Part shown: positions 55,661-64,000 of the stretch, piece after piece
How positions within the stretch are numbered: the stretch's first letter is position 1
Layout of the letters: each line of letters opens with the position of its first letter
Origin: Streptomyces sp. NBC_01198
GTDB lineage: Bacteria; Actinomycetota; Actinomycetes; Streptomycetales; Streptomycetaceae
NCBI RefSeq assembly: GCF_036010485.1
Contig: NZ_CP108568.1
Location: forward strand, 2,626,001-2,690,000
DNA: 64,000 nt
Reading direction: 5' to 3'
The notes under the pieces: generated by a model
Database searches by the model: none
Told to the model about the DNA's origin: nothing
The model's input: the letters and a program-made list of their open reading frames with translations, nothing else
Translations under genes and position numbers: made by a program

Positions 55661-56700
55661 TGACCACCGCCAGCACCCCTGTTCGGAAGAACCTGCTCGA
55701 CCCGGGCTTCGAGCTGACCCTGCGGCCCATGCGCTACCCGGACTTCTACGAGCGCTACCGCGACGCGATCAAGAACACCTGGACCGTGGAGGAGGTCGAT
55801 CTGCACTCCGACGTCTCGGACCTGGCCAAGCTCACCCCGGGCGAGCAGCACATGATCGGCCGGCTGGTGGCCTTCTTCGCCACCGGCGACTCGATCGTCT
55901 CCAACAACCTGGTGCTCACCCTCTACCGGCACATCAACTCGCCCGAGGCGCGGCTGTATCTGTCCCGCCAGCTGTTCGAGGAGGCCGTGCACGTCCAGTT
56001 CTACCTGACGCTGCTCGACACCTACCTGCCCGACCCCGCGGACCGGGCAGCCGCCTTCGACGCGGTCGAGGAGATCCCCTCGATCCGGGAGAAGGCGCAG
56101 TTCTGCTTCCGCTGGATGGCCAACTTCGACGGGCAGGGCGCCGAGAAGATCGACCGCCTCGAATCCCGCGAGGACCGCCGCCGCTTCCTGCTCAACCTGA
56201 TCTGCTTCGCCGCCTGCATCGAGGGGCTGTTCTTCTACGGTGCCTTCGCCTACGTCTACTGGTTCCGCTCGCGCGGGCTGCTGCACGGGCTGGCCACCGG
56301 CACCAACTGGGTGTTCAGGGACGAGACGATGCACATGAGCTTCGCCTTCGACGTGGTCGACACCGTACGCAAGGAGGACCCGGACCTCTTCGACGACGCG
56401 CTGCGCCAGGAGGTCACCGACATGCTGCGCGAAGCCGTGGACGCCGAGCTGCAGTTCGGCCGCGACCTGTGCGGGGACGGGCTGCCCGGCATGAACACCG
56501 AGTCCATGCGGGCGTATCTGGAGTGCGTCGCCGACCAGCGGCTCGCCCGGCTGGGCTTCCCGGCCCTCTACGGGTCGCAGAACCCCTTCTCCTTCATGGA
56601 GTTGCAGGGCGTCCAGGAGCTGACCAACTTCTTCGAGCGCCGCCCCTCCGCCTACCAGGTGGCGGTGGAGGGCACGGTGGCGCTCGACGAGGACTTCTGA
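55660..56700 (+). CDS. nrdB: Class Ia ribonucleoside-diphosphate reductase, beta subunit
   Basis: A 346-aa ferritin-like R2 protein housing the di-iron/tyrosyl radical centre. Metal ligands are in SRQLFEEAVHVQFY and FRDETMHMSFAF. It generates the radical for NrdA. Translationally coupled to nrdA. The class Ia nrdS regulator found downstream in S. coelicolor is absent; the next gene is def on the opposite strand. Confidence 0.94.
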   Translation: MTTASTPVRKNLLDPGFELTLRPMRYPDFYERYRDAIKNTWTVEEVDLHSDVSDLAKLTPGEQHMIGRLVAFFATGDSIVSNNLVLTLYRHINSPEARLYLSRQLFEEAVHVQFYLTLLDTYLPDPADRAAAFDAVEEIPSIREKAQFCFRWMANFDGQGAEKIDRLESREDRRRFLLNLICFAACIEGLFFYGAFAYVYWFRSRGLLHGLATGTNWVFRDETMHMSFAFDVVDTVRKEDPDLFDDALRQEVTDMLREAVDAELQFGRDLCGDGLPGMNTESMRAYLECVADQRLARLGFPALYGSQNPFSFMELQGVQELTNFFERRPSAYQVAVEGTVALDEDF

Positions 56701-56716
56701 CCCGGGACCCGGGTCA
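56698..56716. terminator. Perfect palindrome spanning the nrdB and def stops
   Basis: TGACCCGGGACCCGGGTCA contains both stop codons of the convergent genes; could act as a compact two-way terminator. Confidence 0.45.
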
Positions 56717-57352
56717 GTCGTTGGGCACGGTCGCGAACTTGGGGGTGGCCTCCGCCATCTGGCGCAGGACGTCCTTGCGGTCGCGCTTGGAGAGCCGGTC
56801 GATGTACAGCCGGCCGTAGAGGTGGTCGGTCTCGTGCTGCAGGCAGCGGGCGAAGTAGCCGCTGCCCTGCACCACGATCGGCTCGCCGTGCAGGTCCTGG
56901 CCGCGCACCACCGCGTAGTCCGGGCGCGGGGTCTCCATGTACGCGCCCGGCACGGACAGGCAGCCCTCGTTCGAGTCGTCCAGGTGCCGCTTGTCCGCGG
57001 GCAGGTCCTCGATCACCGGGTTGCACACGACGCCGACGTGGCGGACGTCGTTGTCGTCCGGGCAGTCGTAGACGAACACCTTCAGGTCGACGCCGACCTG
57101 GTTGGCGGCGAGGCCCACGCCCTCGGCGGCGCGCTGGCTGGCGAACATGTCGTCCACGAGGGCGAGCAGTTCGTCGCCGAAGTCCGTGACGTCCCGGCAC
57201 TCCCGGTGCAGCACCGGATTGCCCACGACGGTGATCGGGCGCACCGTGCCGCGCTCCCGGTGCGCCAGCTCGCGGGCCTCCGCGTCGGTCACGTCGTCGT
57301 GGAACAGCTCCTCCGGAGCGGTGGGGGGGTGATCGGTGTGCTGCTGGGACAT
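56714..57352 (-). CDS. def: Peptide deformylase
   Basis: A 212-aa metallohydrolase removing the formyl group from nascent proteins. All three motifs are present: [18 protein letters not shown] and QHETDHL. A 35-residue acidic N-terminal extension is typical of one Streptomyces paralogue. ATG at 57352. The gene is monocistronic. Confidence 0.94.
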   Translation of the reverse strand: MSQQHTDHPPTAPEELFHDDVTDAEARELAHRERGTVRPITVVGNPVLHRECRDVTDFGDELLALVDDMFASQRAAEGVGLAANQVGVDLKVFVYDCPDDNDVRHVGVVCNPVIEDLPADKRHLDDSNEGCLSVPGAYMETPRPDYAVVRGQDLHGEPIVVQGSGYFARCLQHETDHLYGRLYIDRLSKRDRKDVLRQMAEATPKFATVPND

Positions 57353-57535
57353 CTGTGCCGTACGCCTTCCAGGCGGGGGGTGGTGATCCGTCCAGGGTAC
57401 GGCCCCCTCCCGACTCCCGTCCCCCCTTCCCCGACCCCGGGGTCCCCCCGCGCCCCCTGAGCGGCAGCCACCTGCGGTGCCGTCCGCGCGCCCCCGAGGT
57501 GACTGCCACTCGCGGTGGCCATCGCACTTGCGGCC

Positions 57536-57570
57536 CGTGGGGGGCTGGTCGCGCAGTTCCCCGCGCCCCT
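57536..57570 (-). repeat. Dispersed intergenic repeat, copy f
   Basis: CTGGTCGCGCAGTTCCCCGC then GCCCC, reverse orientation of the core. Confidence 0.7.
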
Positions 57571-57710
57571 GGGTGACTGCCAGCTGGGGTGGCCTCTCAC
57601 CTGCGGCCCGGTGGGGGCTGAGTGCTCCGTTCTCCCCCGGCGCTTCGCCTGGGGGTACCCCCACGCGCCCCTGAGAGGTTGCCCTCTTGCGCAGAGGGTG
57701 GGCGTTTTTC

Positions 57711-57741
57711 AGGGGCGCGGGGAACTGCGCGACCAGCCGAG
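57711..57741 (+). repeat. Dispersed intergenic repeat, copy h
   Basis: GGGGCGCGGGGAACTGCGCG followed by ACCAGCC, the full forward core. Confidence 0.7.
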
Positions 57742-57901
57742 ACGGCGGGAAAGACGCACCGCCACAGCAAGTGGCACCGCCAGAGGGGCGGCCAGCGGCG
57801 GCGGGGAAGCCGCGGGACCGACGCAAGCGGGACCCCCAGGGGAGCAGCCGGCCGCGGCGGGAAAGACCGCACCGCCACAGCGAGTGGCAGCCCCGGACGC
57901 G

Positions 57902-58909
57902 TCAGCAGACCTCTTCTAGGTCGCGCCACGCGCGGGTCGAGGGGGAGTCGGCCACCCAGCCGTCGAGGAGGCCGCGGACGAGGCCGGCCGGGGCGGCGAT
58001 TCCGCACTCGCGTTCGGGGGACCAGTGCGCCCCCGAGGCGTGCTCGCTCAGGTGGCTGAGGTGCCCGGGGTGCCCGGGCTCACCGTGGTCGTGCGGGTCC
58101 CGCGCAGCGGACCCGTCATCCGTGGGCATCCGGCTCTCGGAACAGGTGCGGCACAGCAGGCGCACCGAGGACGACCAGTCCTCGGCCGCGTAGCCGGCCT
58201 CCGCCGCGAGGCGTTCCAGCGCGTCCCGGTCGGCCGGCGCGTCCGCCTCCAGCAGGACCAGCCAGGTCGGGACGGGCGACGGCGCCCACAGCTCGATCTC
58301 GTCGAAGACGGGGTAGACCGCCCCGCCCCCAAGCACCGCCCCCGCGGTGTCGCGCTCGCCGTGCGGCACGCCGTCGTGCAGCACGACCTCGCCCCAGCGC
58401 CGCCCGGAGGACGGCAGCGGGATGGACAGCACCTCGACGCGTGCCGGGTCGAGCCGCCGGCCCCAGACGACCTCTGCCTCGCCCTCCGGCGAGAGCCGCA
58501 CGGCCGCGCTGCCCAGCGGCAGCCTCGCGGACTCCTCGCCGCTGCGCGTCCCGGTGCCGGCCGGCATCCGCAGGCCGTACGCCTGCCAGGCGCGGCGGGC
58601 CAGCGGCCAGTCCTGCAGCGCGGTGGCGGCGATGCCCAGATTCCACCAGTCGGGTGCCCCGACCGGCCGGTCGAGCAGCGCGACGGCCCGCAGGCCGGCG
58701 ATCCTGGCCTGCGCCCAGTCGTGCCGGAACTTGTGCAGCAGCGCCAGGTTGTACCAGGACTCGGAGAGCCACGGCTCCAGATCGGCGGCACGGGTCAGCA
58801 GCGCGCCCGCGTCGTCGTAGCGGCCGTCGTCGATCAGCGAGAACGCCTGGTCGGTGGCCTGGCGCCACGTGGGCGACGGCCGGTGCCGCACTCTGCCGAA
58901 GATCTTCAA
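57902..58909 (-). CDS. Tetratricopeptide-repeat protein, TTG start
   Basis: A 335-aa protein. Residues 14-115 form about three TPR units (DQAFSLIDDGRYDDAGALLT, SESWYNLALLHKFRHDWAQA, DWWNLGIAATALQDWPLARR). A beta-rich middle (RVEVLSIPLPSSGRRWGEVV, VFDEIELWAPS) and a His/Pro/Ser-rich segment with CRTCSESR follow. I do not recognise the C-terminal family; similar TPR proteins are widespread in Streptomyces. TTG at 58909 is the only start near the TPR domain. Confidence 0.75.
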   Translation of the reverse strand: MKIFGRVRHRPSPTWRQATDQAFSLIDDGRYDDAGALLTRAADLEPWLSESWYNLALLHKFRHDWAQARIAGLRAVALLDRPVGAPDWWNLGIAATALQDWPLARRAWQAYGLRMPAGTGTRSGEESARLPLGSAAVRLSPEGEAEVVWGRRLDPARVEVLSIPLPSSGRRWGEVVLHDGVPHGERDTAGAVLGGGAVYPVFDEIELWAPSPVPTWLVLLEADAPADRDALERLAAEAGYAAEDWSSSVRLLCRTCSESRMPTDDGSAARDPHDHGEPGHPGHLSHLSEHASGAHWSPERECGIAAPAGLVRGLLDGWVADSPSTRAWRDLEEVC

Positions 58910-59222
58910 CGTCGTTACCCGCCTGCCCGCTCAGCCGATCACTGCCAGGACGTCGCCTTCCCGCACCACGATCACGTCCCCCGGGGGGACCCGCACCCCT
59001 TGAGTACGGCCCCTGCTCGTACCGCCCGTACATCGTCGGACAAGCGGGTACGACACCAACCTCGCACACTTCGGCCGTGGTCTCAGCCCGACCCCGTGCC
59101 CTTCACCGCTGCCGTTCCGCAACGGCCCTCACCCTGCCTCCTTGCCATCCCCGCAGGCATCCAACCATGCCCAGGCGGGATGGTTGACGGGCACCCGGGT
59201 GAGCGGCACTCACCCGAACGGC
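58910..59222. other. Intergenic region with a possible 21-codon ORF
   Basis: On the minus strand 58931-58996 a GTG begins a reading of VRVPPGDVIVVREGDV and ends before the TPR gene. It looks coding-like but lacks a ribosome site. Nothing else is recognised here. Confidence 0.3.
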
Positions 59223-59849
59223 CTACAGCCGCGCGGAACGGCCCGCGCGGGCCACCTGGAGCACGGGAAGCAGCGCAGGCGGGGGCGCGGCCGGCGGCCA
59301 GGGATTGCGGGCCAGCGCGCGGGCCAGCGCGGCGACCACGGACGGGTCGAACTGGCTGCCCGCGCACCGCTGCAGCTCGGCCAGCGCGGCCGCGACCGGC
59401 CGGTCCCGCCGGTAGCTGCGGGTGGAGGTCATGGCGTCCAGCGCGTCGGCCACGGCGACGATCCGGGCCGGCCACGGGATGTGCCGCCCGGCGAGGCCGT
59501 GCGGGTAGCCGCGGCCGTCGAAGCGTTCGTGGTGGTGCAGTACGGCCACCCGGGCCATGGCGGGCACCTCGGTGCCGCGCACCAGCGCGTAGCCGTGGCC
59601 CGGATGGCGCTGCACGGTCTCCCGCTCGGCGGCGGTGAGCGGCCCGGCCTTGCGCAACAGGCCGCCGGGGACGCCGAGTTTGCCGATGTCGTGCAGGGTG
59701 CCCGCGAGCCGCAGCGCGGCCACCTGGTCGTCGGCGAGGCGGAGTTCCACCCCGATCAGCGCGCTGGCGTGGCCGACACGGTCACCGTGGCCGCGGGTGT
59801 AGGGGTCCTTGAGCTGCATGGCGGCGACCAGCGCCGTGACGATGCTCAC
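59223..59849 (-). CDS. Single-domain HD-GYP phosphohydrolase
   Basis: A 208-aa protein made almost entirely of an HD-GYP domain: DPYTRGHGDRVGHASAL, LAGTLHDIGKLGVP (HD), LHHHERFDGRGYPHGL (GYP) and VADALDAMTSTRSYR. HD-GYP proteins hydrolyse c-di-GMP or related nucleotides. There is no sensory or membrane domain, and no coding continues upstream of the GTG at 59849, so it is either a stand-alone enzyme or an N-terminally truncated one. Confidence 0.88.
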   Translation of the reverse strand: MSIVTALVAAMQLKDPYTRGHGDRVGHASALIGVELRLADDQVAALRLAGTLHDIGKLGVPGGLLRKAGPLTAAERETVQRHPGHGYALVRGTEVPAMARVAVLHHHERFDGRGYPHGLAGRHIPWPARIVAVADALDAMTSTRSYRRDRPVAAALAELQRCAGSQFDPSVVAALARALARNPWPPAAPPPALLPVLQVARAGRSARL

Positions 59850-59989
59850 GGCCGCGTCCCGTCGCCCCGCCCCGGCAGAAAGGATTCTGCGCGGCTCGGG
59901 CGACGAGCCACGGCGTCGTACGGGAACGGCACGGTGAGCGGCCTCCTCCGGCAGGCGGACGGCGGGCGCGGCCCCATCGCAACCCCGGG

Positions 59990-60011
59990 CCTGGCGGGAA
60001 TTCCCGCCAGG
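59990..60011 (-). terminator. Terminator of the sigR-rsrA operon
   Basis: CCTGGCGGG-AATT-CCCGCCAGG, perfect 9-bp stem with 4-base loop, about 115 bp after the rsrA stop. Confidence 0.65.
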
Positions 60012-60124
60012 ACTCAGGACGATAGGACCGCGCCCGCCGTTGCGCCGCGGAACGCCCGCTTTACGCCCGTACGGGCGACCTCGCGCGTACTCACGTTGAC
60101 GGGGGCCGGGGCCGACCCAGGGGC

Positions 60125-60415
60125 CTAGGAAGCCGGTTCGGCCGCGGAGGACTCGCCGGAGCCGGCGCGGATCGTCTCGATCCGCATCATCACCTTCGAC
60201 CGCAGGTCGGTCGGGACGTCATCGGAGCCGCAGCACCGCTTGACCAGCTTCTTCACGGCCTGCTCCAGCCCGTACTTCTCCAGGCACGGGTGGCACTCCT
60301 CGAAGTGCTGCCTGAACTTCGTGCAGGCGTCGTCCGACATCTCGTTGTCGAGATATTCGTAGAGGTGGTCGAGCACCTCCGAGCAGTCCGTCTCATGCGC
60401 GTGGCCGCAACTCAT
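60125..60415 (-). CDS. rsrA: Mycothiol-system anti-sigma factor RsrA
   Basis: A 96-aa zinc-binding anti-sigma factor. The ZAS motif HFEECHPC (HxxxCxxC) and the upstream Cys in [10 protein letters not shown] are present; these form the zinc/disulfide redox switch that releases SigR under thiol oxidation. KRCCGS adds two more cysteines. ATG overlaps the sigR stop (ATGA). Confidence 0.96.
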   Translation of the reverse strand: MSCGHAHETDCSEVLDHLYEYLDNEMSDDACTKFRQHFEECHPCLEKYGLEQAVKKLVKRCCGSDDVPTDLRSKVMMRIETIRAGSGESSAAEPAS

Positions 60416-61275
60416 GAATCCGCGCCCTTCTCGTTTCCCGCGCCCGCCGGGACCAGGCCGCGGTCGCGGGCGTAGTCCTCCAGCAGTTCGCGCAGCTGAC
60501 GACGCCCGCGGTGCAGTCTGGACATCACCGTGCCGATGGGCGTTCCCATGATGTCCGCGATCTCCTTGTAGGCAAAGCCCTCGACGTCCGCGAGGTACAC
60601 CGCGATGCGGAATTCCTCGGGGATCGCCTGGAGCGCCGCCTTCACGTCGGAGTCGGGCAGGTGGTCGAGAGCCTGCGACTCCGCCGAGCGCAGACCGGTC
60701 GACATGTGCGACTCGGCGCGGGCGAGCTGCCAGTCCTCGATGTCCTCCGAGCCGCTGCGCAGCGGTTCCCGCTGCTTCTTGCGGTAGGAGTTGATGAAGC
60801 TGTTGGTGAGGATCCGGTAGAGCCAGGCCTTCAGGTTGGTGCCCTCACGGAACTGGTGGAAGGACGCGTACGCCTTCGCGTACGTCTCCTGCACCAGGTC
60901 CTCCGCGTCGGCCGGATTGCGGGTCATCCGCAGCGCGGCCGAGTACATCTGGTCGAGGAACCCCAGGGCGTCCCGCTCGAAGCGCTCGGTGCGCTCCGCG
61001 CTGCTCTCCCCATCCTGACCGGACGCACCCGTGATTCCCGCCGTGCTGTCGTCGGTGCCGGTGACCGGACCCACCTCCTCAGAAACGCCAGCGAGTCCCA
61101 AAGCGGACACGCTCGTCTCGGAGGATATTGCACTGGCGAGTGACGCGCCTGATCCGCCCTTGCCACCGTCCTTGCCGTCGCCCTTCCCGGACCATTCGGC
61201 CCAGTTCACGAACGGTGCGGCGGCCGCCGGCTGTGCGGTGGCCTCTGCCCGGGGCCGGCATGCGGCTGAAACCAT
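60412..61275 (-). CDS. sigR: ECF RNA polymerase sigma factor SigR (long isoform start)
   Basis: Sigma factor of the thiol-oxidative stress response. Core: [60 protein letters not shown], and region 4 [23 protein letters not shown] at 61275 with GAGAAAGG upstream gives 287 aa; GTG at 61074 gives a 220-aa form close to classical SigR. In S. coelicolor both a short SigR and a longer unstable SigR' made from the stress-induced promoter are known, and the same arrangement appears here. Confidence 0.95.
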   Translation of the reverse strand: MVSAACRPRAEATAQPAAAAPFVNWAEWSGKGDGKDGGKGGSGASLASAISSETSVSALGLAGVSEEVGPVTGTDDSTAGITGASGQDGESSAERTERFERDALGFLDQMYSAALRMTRNPADAEDLVQETYAKAYASFHQFREGTNLKAWLYRILTNSFINSYRKKQREPLRSGSEDIEDWQLARAESHMSTGLRSAESQALDHLPDSDVKAALQAIPEEFRIAVYLADVEGFAYKEIADIMGTPIGTVMSRLHRGRRQLRELLEDYARDRGLVPAGAGNEKGADS

Positions 61276-61332
61276 GCGGATGCCTTTCTCACCAAAAGCT
61301 TCGTCACTGCTGTTCGGTCTTTCGCATGGCAC

Positions 61333-61359
61333 AACGCCGCGTCTCCTGTCGTCATTCCC
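61333..61359 (-). promoter_or_regulatory. Sigma-R dependent promoter of sigR
   Basis: On the minus strand GGGAAT, an 18-bp spacer and GTT match the SigR consensus GGAAT-N18/19-GTT. It lies about 50 bp before the long-isoform ATG, giving positive autoregulation. Confidence 0.85.
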
Positions 61360-61409
61360 GGGGTGGAGGCCGTGCGGAATCCGGACTAGGACCGCGGACG
61401 CAGGTCCGG

Positions 61410-62108
61410 TCAGCCGCGGGTGCGGCGGCCGCCGGCGCGCGCCGCGGCGTGCCCGAGGCCGGCCAGCCACTCGGTGACTGCTCCGGTGATCACCGCGAGC
61501 GCCTGCTCCTGGGTGATGTCGGCGCGCTTGGGCACCCCGAAGCTGTGGTCGGCGTGCGGCACCTCCACCGGCTCGTGGCCCGCCGGGAATTCGGCGGGGC
61601 GGCCGAAGGGGTCGTGGCCGCCCTGCACGGTCAGCAGCGGCAGGCTGCCGGCTGCGGCGGTCAGCTCGGCGGCCCGCGAGGAGGCGGGGCGGCCCGGCGG
61701 GTGCAGCGGGAAGGCCAGCGCCAGGACGGCGGCGGCGCCGAGGCGTTCGGCCGTACGGCAGGCGACCCTGGCCCCGGCGCTGCGGCCGCCGGCGACCACC
61801 GGCAGGCCGGGCGCGGCGAGCGCGGGCCACAGCGCGGTCCAGCCGGTGTCCAGGGTGGTGGGCGCGGGGGCGAGCCTGCGCCCCGCGACCCGCCAGGGCT
61901 GCTCCACCAGGGCCACGGCCACCCCGGCCGCGGGCAGCGCGGCGGCCAGCGCGACCAGGTCGGGCGCCTGGATGCCGCCGCCCGCGCCATGGCCGAGCGC
62001 GAGCACCGCGCGCGGCCGGGTCGCGGTGTACCAGCTGATCCGAGCGGGTCCCGCCGGGGTGGCGACCTCTTCGGTGCGGGCGGCGGCGGGGGAGGGCGGT
62101 GCGTCCAT
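61410..62108 (-). CDS. Alpha/beta hydrolase family protein (Tex30/dienelactone hydrolase-like)
   Basis: A 232-aa alpha/beta hydrolase: oxyanion segment [12 protein letters not shown], nucleophile [10 protein letters not shown], acid in [13 protein letters not shown] and histidine in [12 protein letters not shown]. Substrate unknown. ATG shares a base with the stop of the SRAP gene (TGATG), so both are co-transcribed. Confidence 0.87.
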   Translation of the reverse strand: MDAPPSPAAARTEEVATPAGPARISWYTATRPRAVLALGHGAGGGIQAPDLVALAAALPAAGVAVALVEQPWRVAGRRLAPAPTTLDTGWTALWPALAAPGLPVVAGGRSAGARVACRTAERLGAAAVLALAFPLHPPGRPASSRAAELTAAAGSLPLLTVQGGHDPFGRPAEFPAGHEPVEVPHADHSFGVPKRADITQEQALAVITGAVTEWLAGLGHAAARAGGRRTRG

Positions 62109-62923
62109 CAGAAGAGTGTCTCCTCTTCGGGCGCTGGCAGCTCGTCGAGCAGCTCGGGCCCGTTGTTCGCGACGTTGCTCACCGCGATGCCCACCGGATA
62201 CGCCCGCATCAGGCCCGCCCGGGGCGCGGCGAGCAGGTCGCGCAGCGCGTCGGGGTCGGTGGTGGCCGGGTCGAGCCAGGCGTCCCACCGGTCGGGGGTC
62301 ATCATCAGCGGCATCCGGGGGTGGATGTCGGCCAGCGCGCGCGGCCCGCGCCCGTCGAAGCCGGCCAGCGCCCCGGTCTCGGCCGCGGTGGTGATCACCG
62401 TGCAGGTCGTCCACCAGGCGCGCGGGTGGTCGTCGGGCAGGGCGCGGTCGCGCCAGAACTCGTACAGCCCGGCCATCGCCATCACCGAGCCGTCGGCGGG
62501 CGTGACGAAATACGGCTGCTTGCGGGCCCGCTTGCGCTTGCCCTGCTCCTCAAGCGCCCGCTCGCCGGGCGCGGTGACCCACTCGTAGTAGCCGTCGGCC
62601 GGTATCAGGCAGCGCCTGGCCGCCAGGGCGCCGCGGAAGGAGGGTTTCTCGGCCACCGTCTCGGCCCGCGCGTTGATCAGCCTGACGCCCCCCTCGGGGC
62701 TCTTCGCCCACGACGGCACCAGGCCCCAGCGCAGCACCCGCAGCTGGCGTACCGGATCGGGGGAACCGGAACCGCGCAGCGGGCGGTCCAGTACGACAGG
62801 GACGTCCTTCGTCGGCGCCACGTTGTAGTCCGGGGCGAGCGCCTCGGTGGGCTCCCATGCCGTGACCCCGAAGAGGCCCGTCAGGTCCTCCGGTTTCCGG
62901 CTCGCCGCATATCGACCGCACAT
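62108..62923 (-). CDS. SOS response-associated peptidase (SRAP/YedK-like)
   Basis: A 271-aa SRAP protein starting [11 protein letters not shown]; Cys2, after removal of Met1, forms a covalent link to abasic sites in single-stranded [38 protein letters not shown] and [11 protein letters not shown] are the family motifs. It protects abasic sites during replication. Confidence 0.95.
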   Translation of the reverse strand: MCGRYAASRKPEDLTGLFGVTAWEPTEALAPDYNVAPTKDVPVVLDRPLRGSGSPDPVRQLRVLRWGLVPSWAKSPEGGVRLINARAETVAEKPSFRGALAARRCLIPADGYYEWVTAPGERALEEQGKRKRARKQPYFVTPADGSVMAMAGLYEFWRDRALPDDHPRAWWTTCTVITTAAETGALAGFDGRGPRALADIHPRMPLMMTPDRWDAWLDPATTDPDALRDLLAAPRAGLMRAYPVGIAVSNVANNGPELLDELPAPEEETLF

Positions 62924-63033
62924 GGGTGCCAGACTGCCACGATCACCGGCCCCGGCGGCGGCCGGATCGCAAGGACGTACGAGCAGACGCACGGCGGAAG
63001 ACGCAGCGCGGGACGTAAGGGAATGGGCGCCGA

Positions 63034-63747
63034 ATGAACGTCGCGAACCTCAGCGAGATGTGGGACCGGCTGACCGGGACGCAGACCGATCCACCGCGCT
63101 GGCTGATCGGCGCGACGGCCGTGGTGGCGCTGGCCGCGGTGCTCTACGGATCGGTGTGGCGGGTGGTGCGCAACGCGGTGACGATCGCGCACGAGGGCGG
63201 CCACGGTCTGGTGGCGCTGCTCAGCGGCCGGCGACTCGACGGCATAAGGCTGCATTCGGACACCTCGGGGTTGACGGTCTCCCGGGGCAAGCCGCACGGC
63301 CTGGGCATGGTGCTGACCGCCGCGGCCGGTTACACGGCGCCACCGCTGCTGGGCCTGGCGGGCGCCGCCCTGCTCGCCGCCGGCCACATAACCGCACTGC
63401 TGTGGGGGGCCACGGCGCTGCTGCTGGTGATGCTGGTGATGATCCGCAACGCGTACGGGGCACTGACCGTGGTGCTGACCGGGGCGCTCTTCCTGCTGGT
63501 GTCCTGGCTGACCAAGGCGCAAGTGCAGGCGGCCTTCGCGTATCTGGTGGTCTGGTTCCTGCTGGCGGGCGGCACCCGGCCGGTGGCGGAGCTGCAGCGC
63601 AGCAGGCGCCGGGACCGCAGGGGCTCCTCGGACGCGGACCAGCTGGGCCGGCTGACCAGCACGCCTGCCGTGCTGTGGCTGTTCTTCTTCTACGTGGTCG
63701 CGGTGTGCTCGCTGATCGTCGGCGGACGCTGGCTGCTGGCCGGCTGA
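63034..63747 (+). CDS. M50B-like membrane metallopeptidase
   Basis: A 237-aa membrane protein with the zinc motif AHEGGHGLVALL (HExxH) and about six hydrophobic segments, of the peptidase M50B-like family. It may be a site-2-type protease, but substrate and even activity are unknown. Divergent from the SRAP operon. Confidence 0.87.
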   Translation: MNVANLSEMWDRLTGTQTDPPRWLIGATAVVALAAVLYGSVWRVVRNAVTIAHEGGHGLVALLSGRRLDGIRLHSDTSGLTVSRGKPHGLGMVLTAAAGYTAPPLLGLAGAALLAAGHITALLWGATALLLVMLVMIRNAYGALTVVLTGALFLLVSWLTKAQVQAAFAYLVVWFLLAGGTRPVAELQRSRRRDRRGSSDADQLGRLTSTPAVLWLFFFYVVAVCSLIVGGRWLLAG

Positions 63748-63748
63748 C

Positions 63749-63774
63749 CTGCAGCCCGGAGGGCCGGGCCGCAG
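63749..63774 (+). terminator. Hairpin after the M50 gene
   Basis: CTGC-A-GCCCGG-AGGG... pairs with CCGGGC-C-GCAG directly after the stop; moderate terminator. Confidence 0.45.
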
Positions 63775-63951
63775 GGCAGGGCGGCCGCGCCGACCGGCCC
63801 GTTCCGCGGCCGGCCGGCGTCCTGGTGACCCCACGGACCCCGGAATCAGATATTCCGGTCCGGATGACCTTTGCGTGACCCTCGGTTTCCGGGAGGTTTC
63901 GGCGCATTCGCCAACTTATCTCCCCGTACCCGAACCACTACGCTGGGCCTC

Positions 63952-64000
63952 ATGAGCGACAGCGCCGCGCACTCCCCCCACTGGTGGGCCGCCCCCACCG
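63952..64000 (+). CDS. aroA: Probable 3-phosphoshikimate 1-carboxyvinyltransferase, first 16 codons
   Basis: Begins MSDSAAHSPHWWAAPT and runs off the window. The pattern of a short tail followed by W-x-AP and the position near sigR-rsrA suggest AroA; the evidence is thin. TACGCT ends 7 bases before the ATG with no ribosome site, so the message may be leaderless. Confidence 0.5.
   Translation, partial: MSDSAAHSPHWWAAPT

Larger units (their letters stand above)
57353..57901. other. Repeat-rich intergenic region
   Basis: No gene seen. Carries dispersed-repeat copies at about 57536-57570 (reverse), a degenerate one near 57613-57680 and one at 57711-57741 (forward), plus GCCACAGCRAGTGGCA-like palindromes near 57765 and 57880. 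Confidence 0.65.

Noticed and set aside
59782..59982. N-terminal part of the HD-GYP protein in another frame
   Set aside because: The sequence upstream of 59849 is Arg/Gly-rich in all frames with no membrane or sensor domain visible.

Overview
The window is chromosomal DNA of a high-GC actinomycete, almost certainly Streptomyces or a close relative. The evidence is extreme GC3 coding, GTG and TTG starts, SodN/SodX, the sigR-rsrA pair, the dasR-dasABC-nagB chitin/GlcNAc locus, a WblE-type WhiB protein and a B12 riboswitch on class Ia nrdAB. From memory, the order kgd ... sodN-sodX ... malic enzyme ... sigH ... wblE-pdtaS ... nagB-das-dasR ... nrdAB ... def ... sigR-rsrA ... aroA follows a core segment of the S. 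coelicolor chromosome. Against that backbone two radical-SAM RiPP loci stand out as likely accessory islands. No tRNA, rRNA, insertion sequence or CRISPR array was seen.

Layout. 1-3.9 kb: 3' part of kgd (2-oxoglutarate decarboxylase/dehydrogenase). 3.9-16.7 kb (minus): an FxSxx-type RiPP/conflict operon in the order trypsin-like protease with VMAP-C-like tail, MoxR AAA+ ATPase, vWA protein (SAV_2336-like), small precursor FxsA, FxsB radical SAM cyclophane maturase, HExxH peptide hydroxylase, TIR/NB-ARC/TPR protein. 16.9-22 kb: DUF6104 protein, DUF4097-PadR pair with twin operators, a reductase, and a divergent ArsR/flavoprotein pair. 22-33 kb: nickel SOD and its protease, CGNR protein, amino-acid ABC transporter, malic enzyme, merR-thioredoxin, secreted amidase, then a second RiPP locus (FxsB-family maturase plus an 80-aa signal-peptide-like precursor ending KYQRW). 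33.5-42 kb: RpiR regulator, PLP deaminase-like enzyme, GNAT, anti-sigma/SigB-type sigma pair, DAG kinase-like enzyme, wblE and pdtaS. 42.7-49.6 kb: nagB, GH3 hexosaminidase, dasCBA, dasR with dre operators. 49.7-57.4 kb: DUF3311-symporter pair, GlxA-type regulator, NrdR boxes, B12 riboswitch, nrdAB and peptide deformylase. 57.9-64 kb: TPR protein, HD-GYP protein, rsrA-sigR with a sigma-R promoter, alpha/beta hydrolase, SRAP, M50 peptidase and the first codons of a probable aroA.

How the genes fit together. The das/nag block imports and catabolises chitooligosaccharides and GlcNAc under DasR; one dre-like site lies inside a likely pdtaS promoter, which may link GlcNAc sensing to that kinase. 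The nrd region combines NrdR and cobalamin control of aerobic dNTP synthesis. sigR-rsrA, sodN-sodX and thioredoxin are oxidative-stress functions. The most unusual content is the coupling of a cyclophane RiPP pathway to a vWA-MoxR-protease and TIR/NB-ARC/TPR module, and the second, minimal RiPP cassette whose precursor looks exported.

Intergenic DNA holds several copies of a dispersed repeat with core GGGGCGCGGGGAACTGCGCG, both orientations, concentrated at 38.1-38.3, 42.6 and 57.5-57.7 kb, plus one copy inside the first RiPP operon. Start codons were chosen by Shine-Dalgarno spacing, operon overlap and remembered family lengths. All family assignments are from reading the translations; no database search was run.
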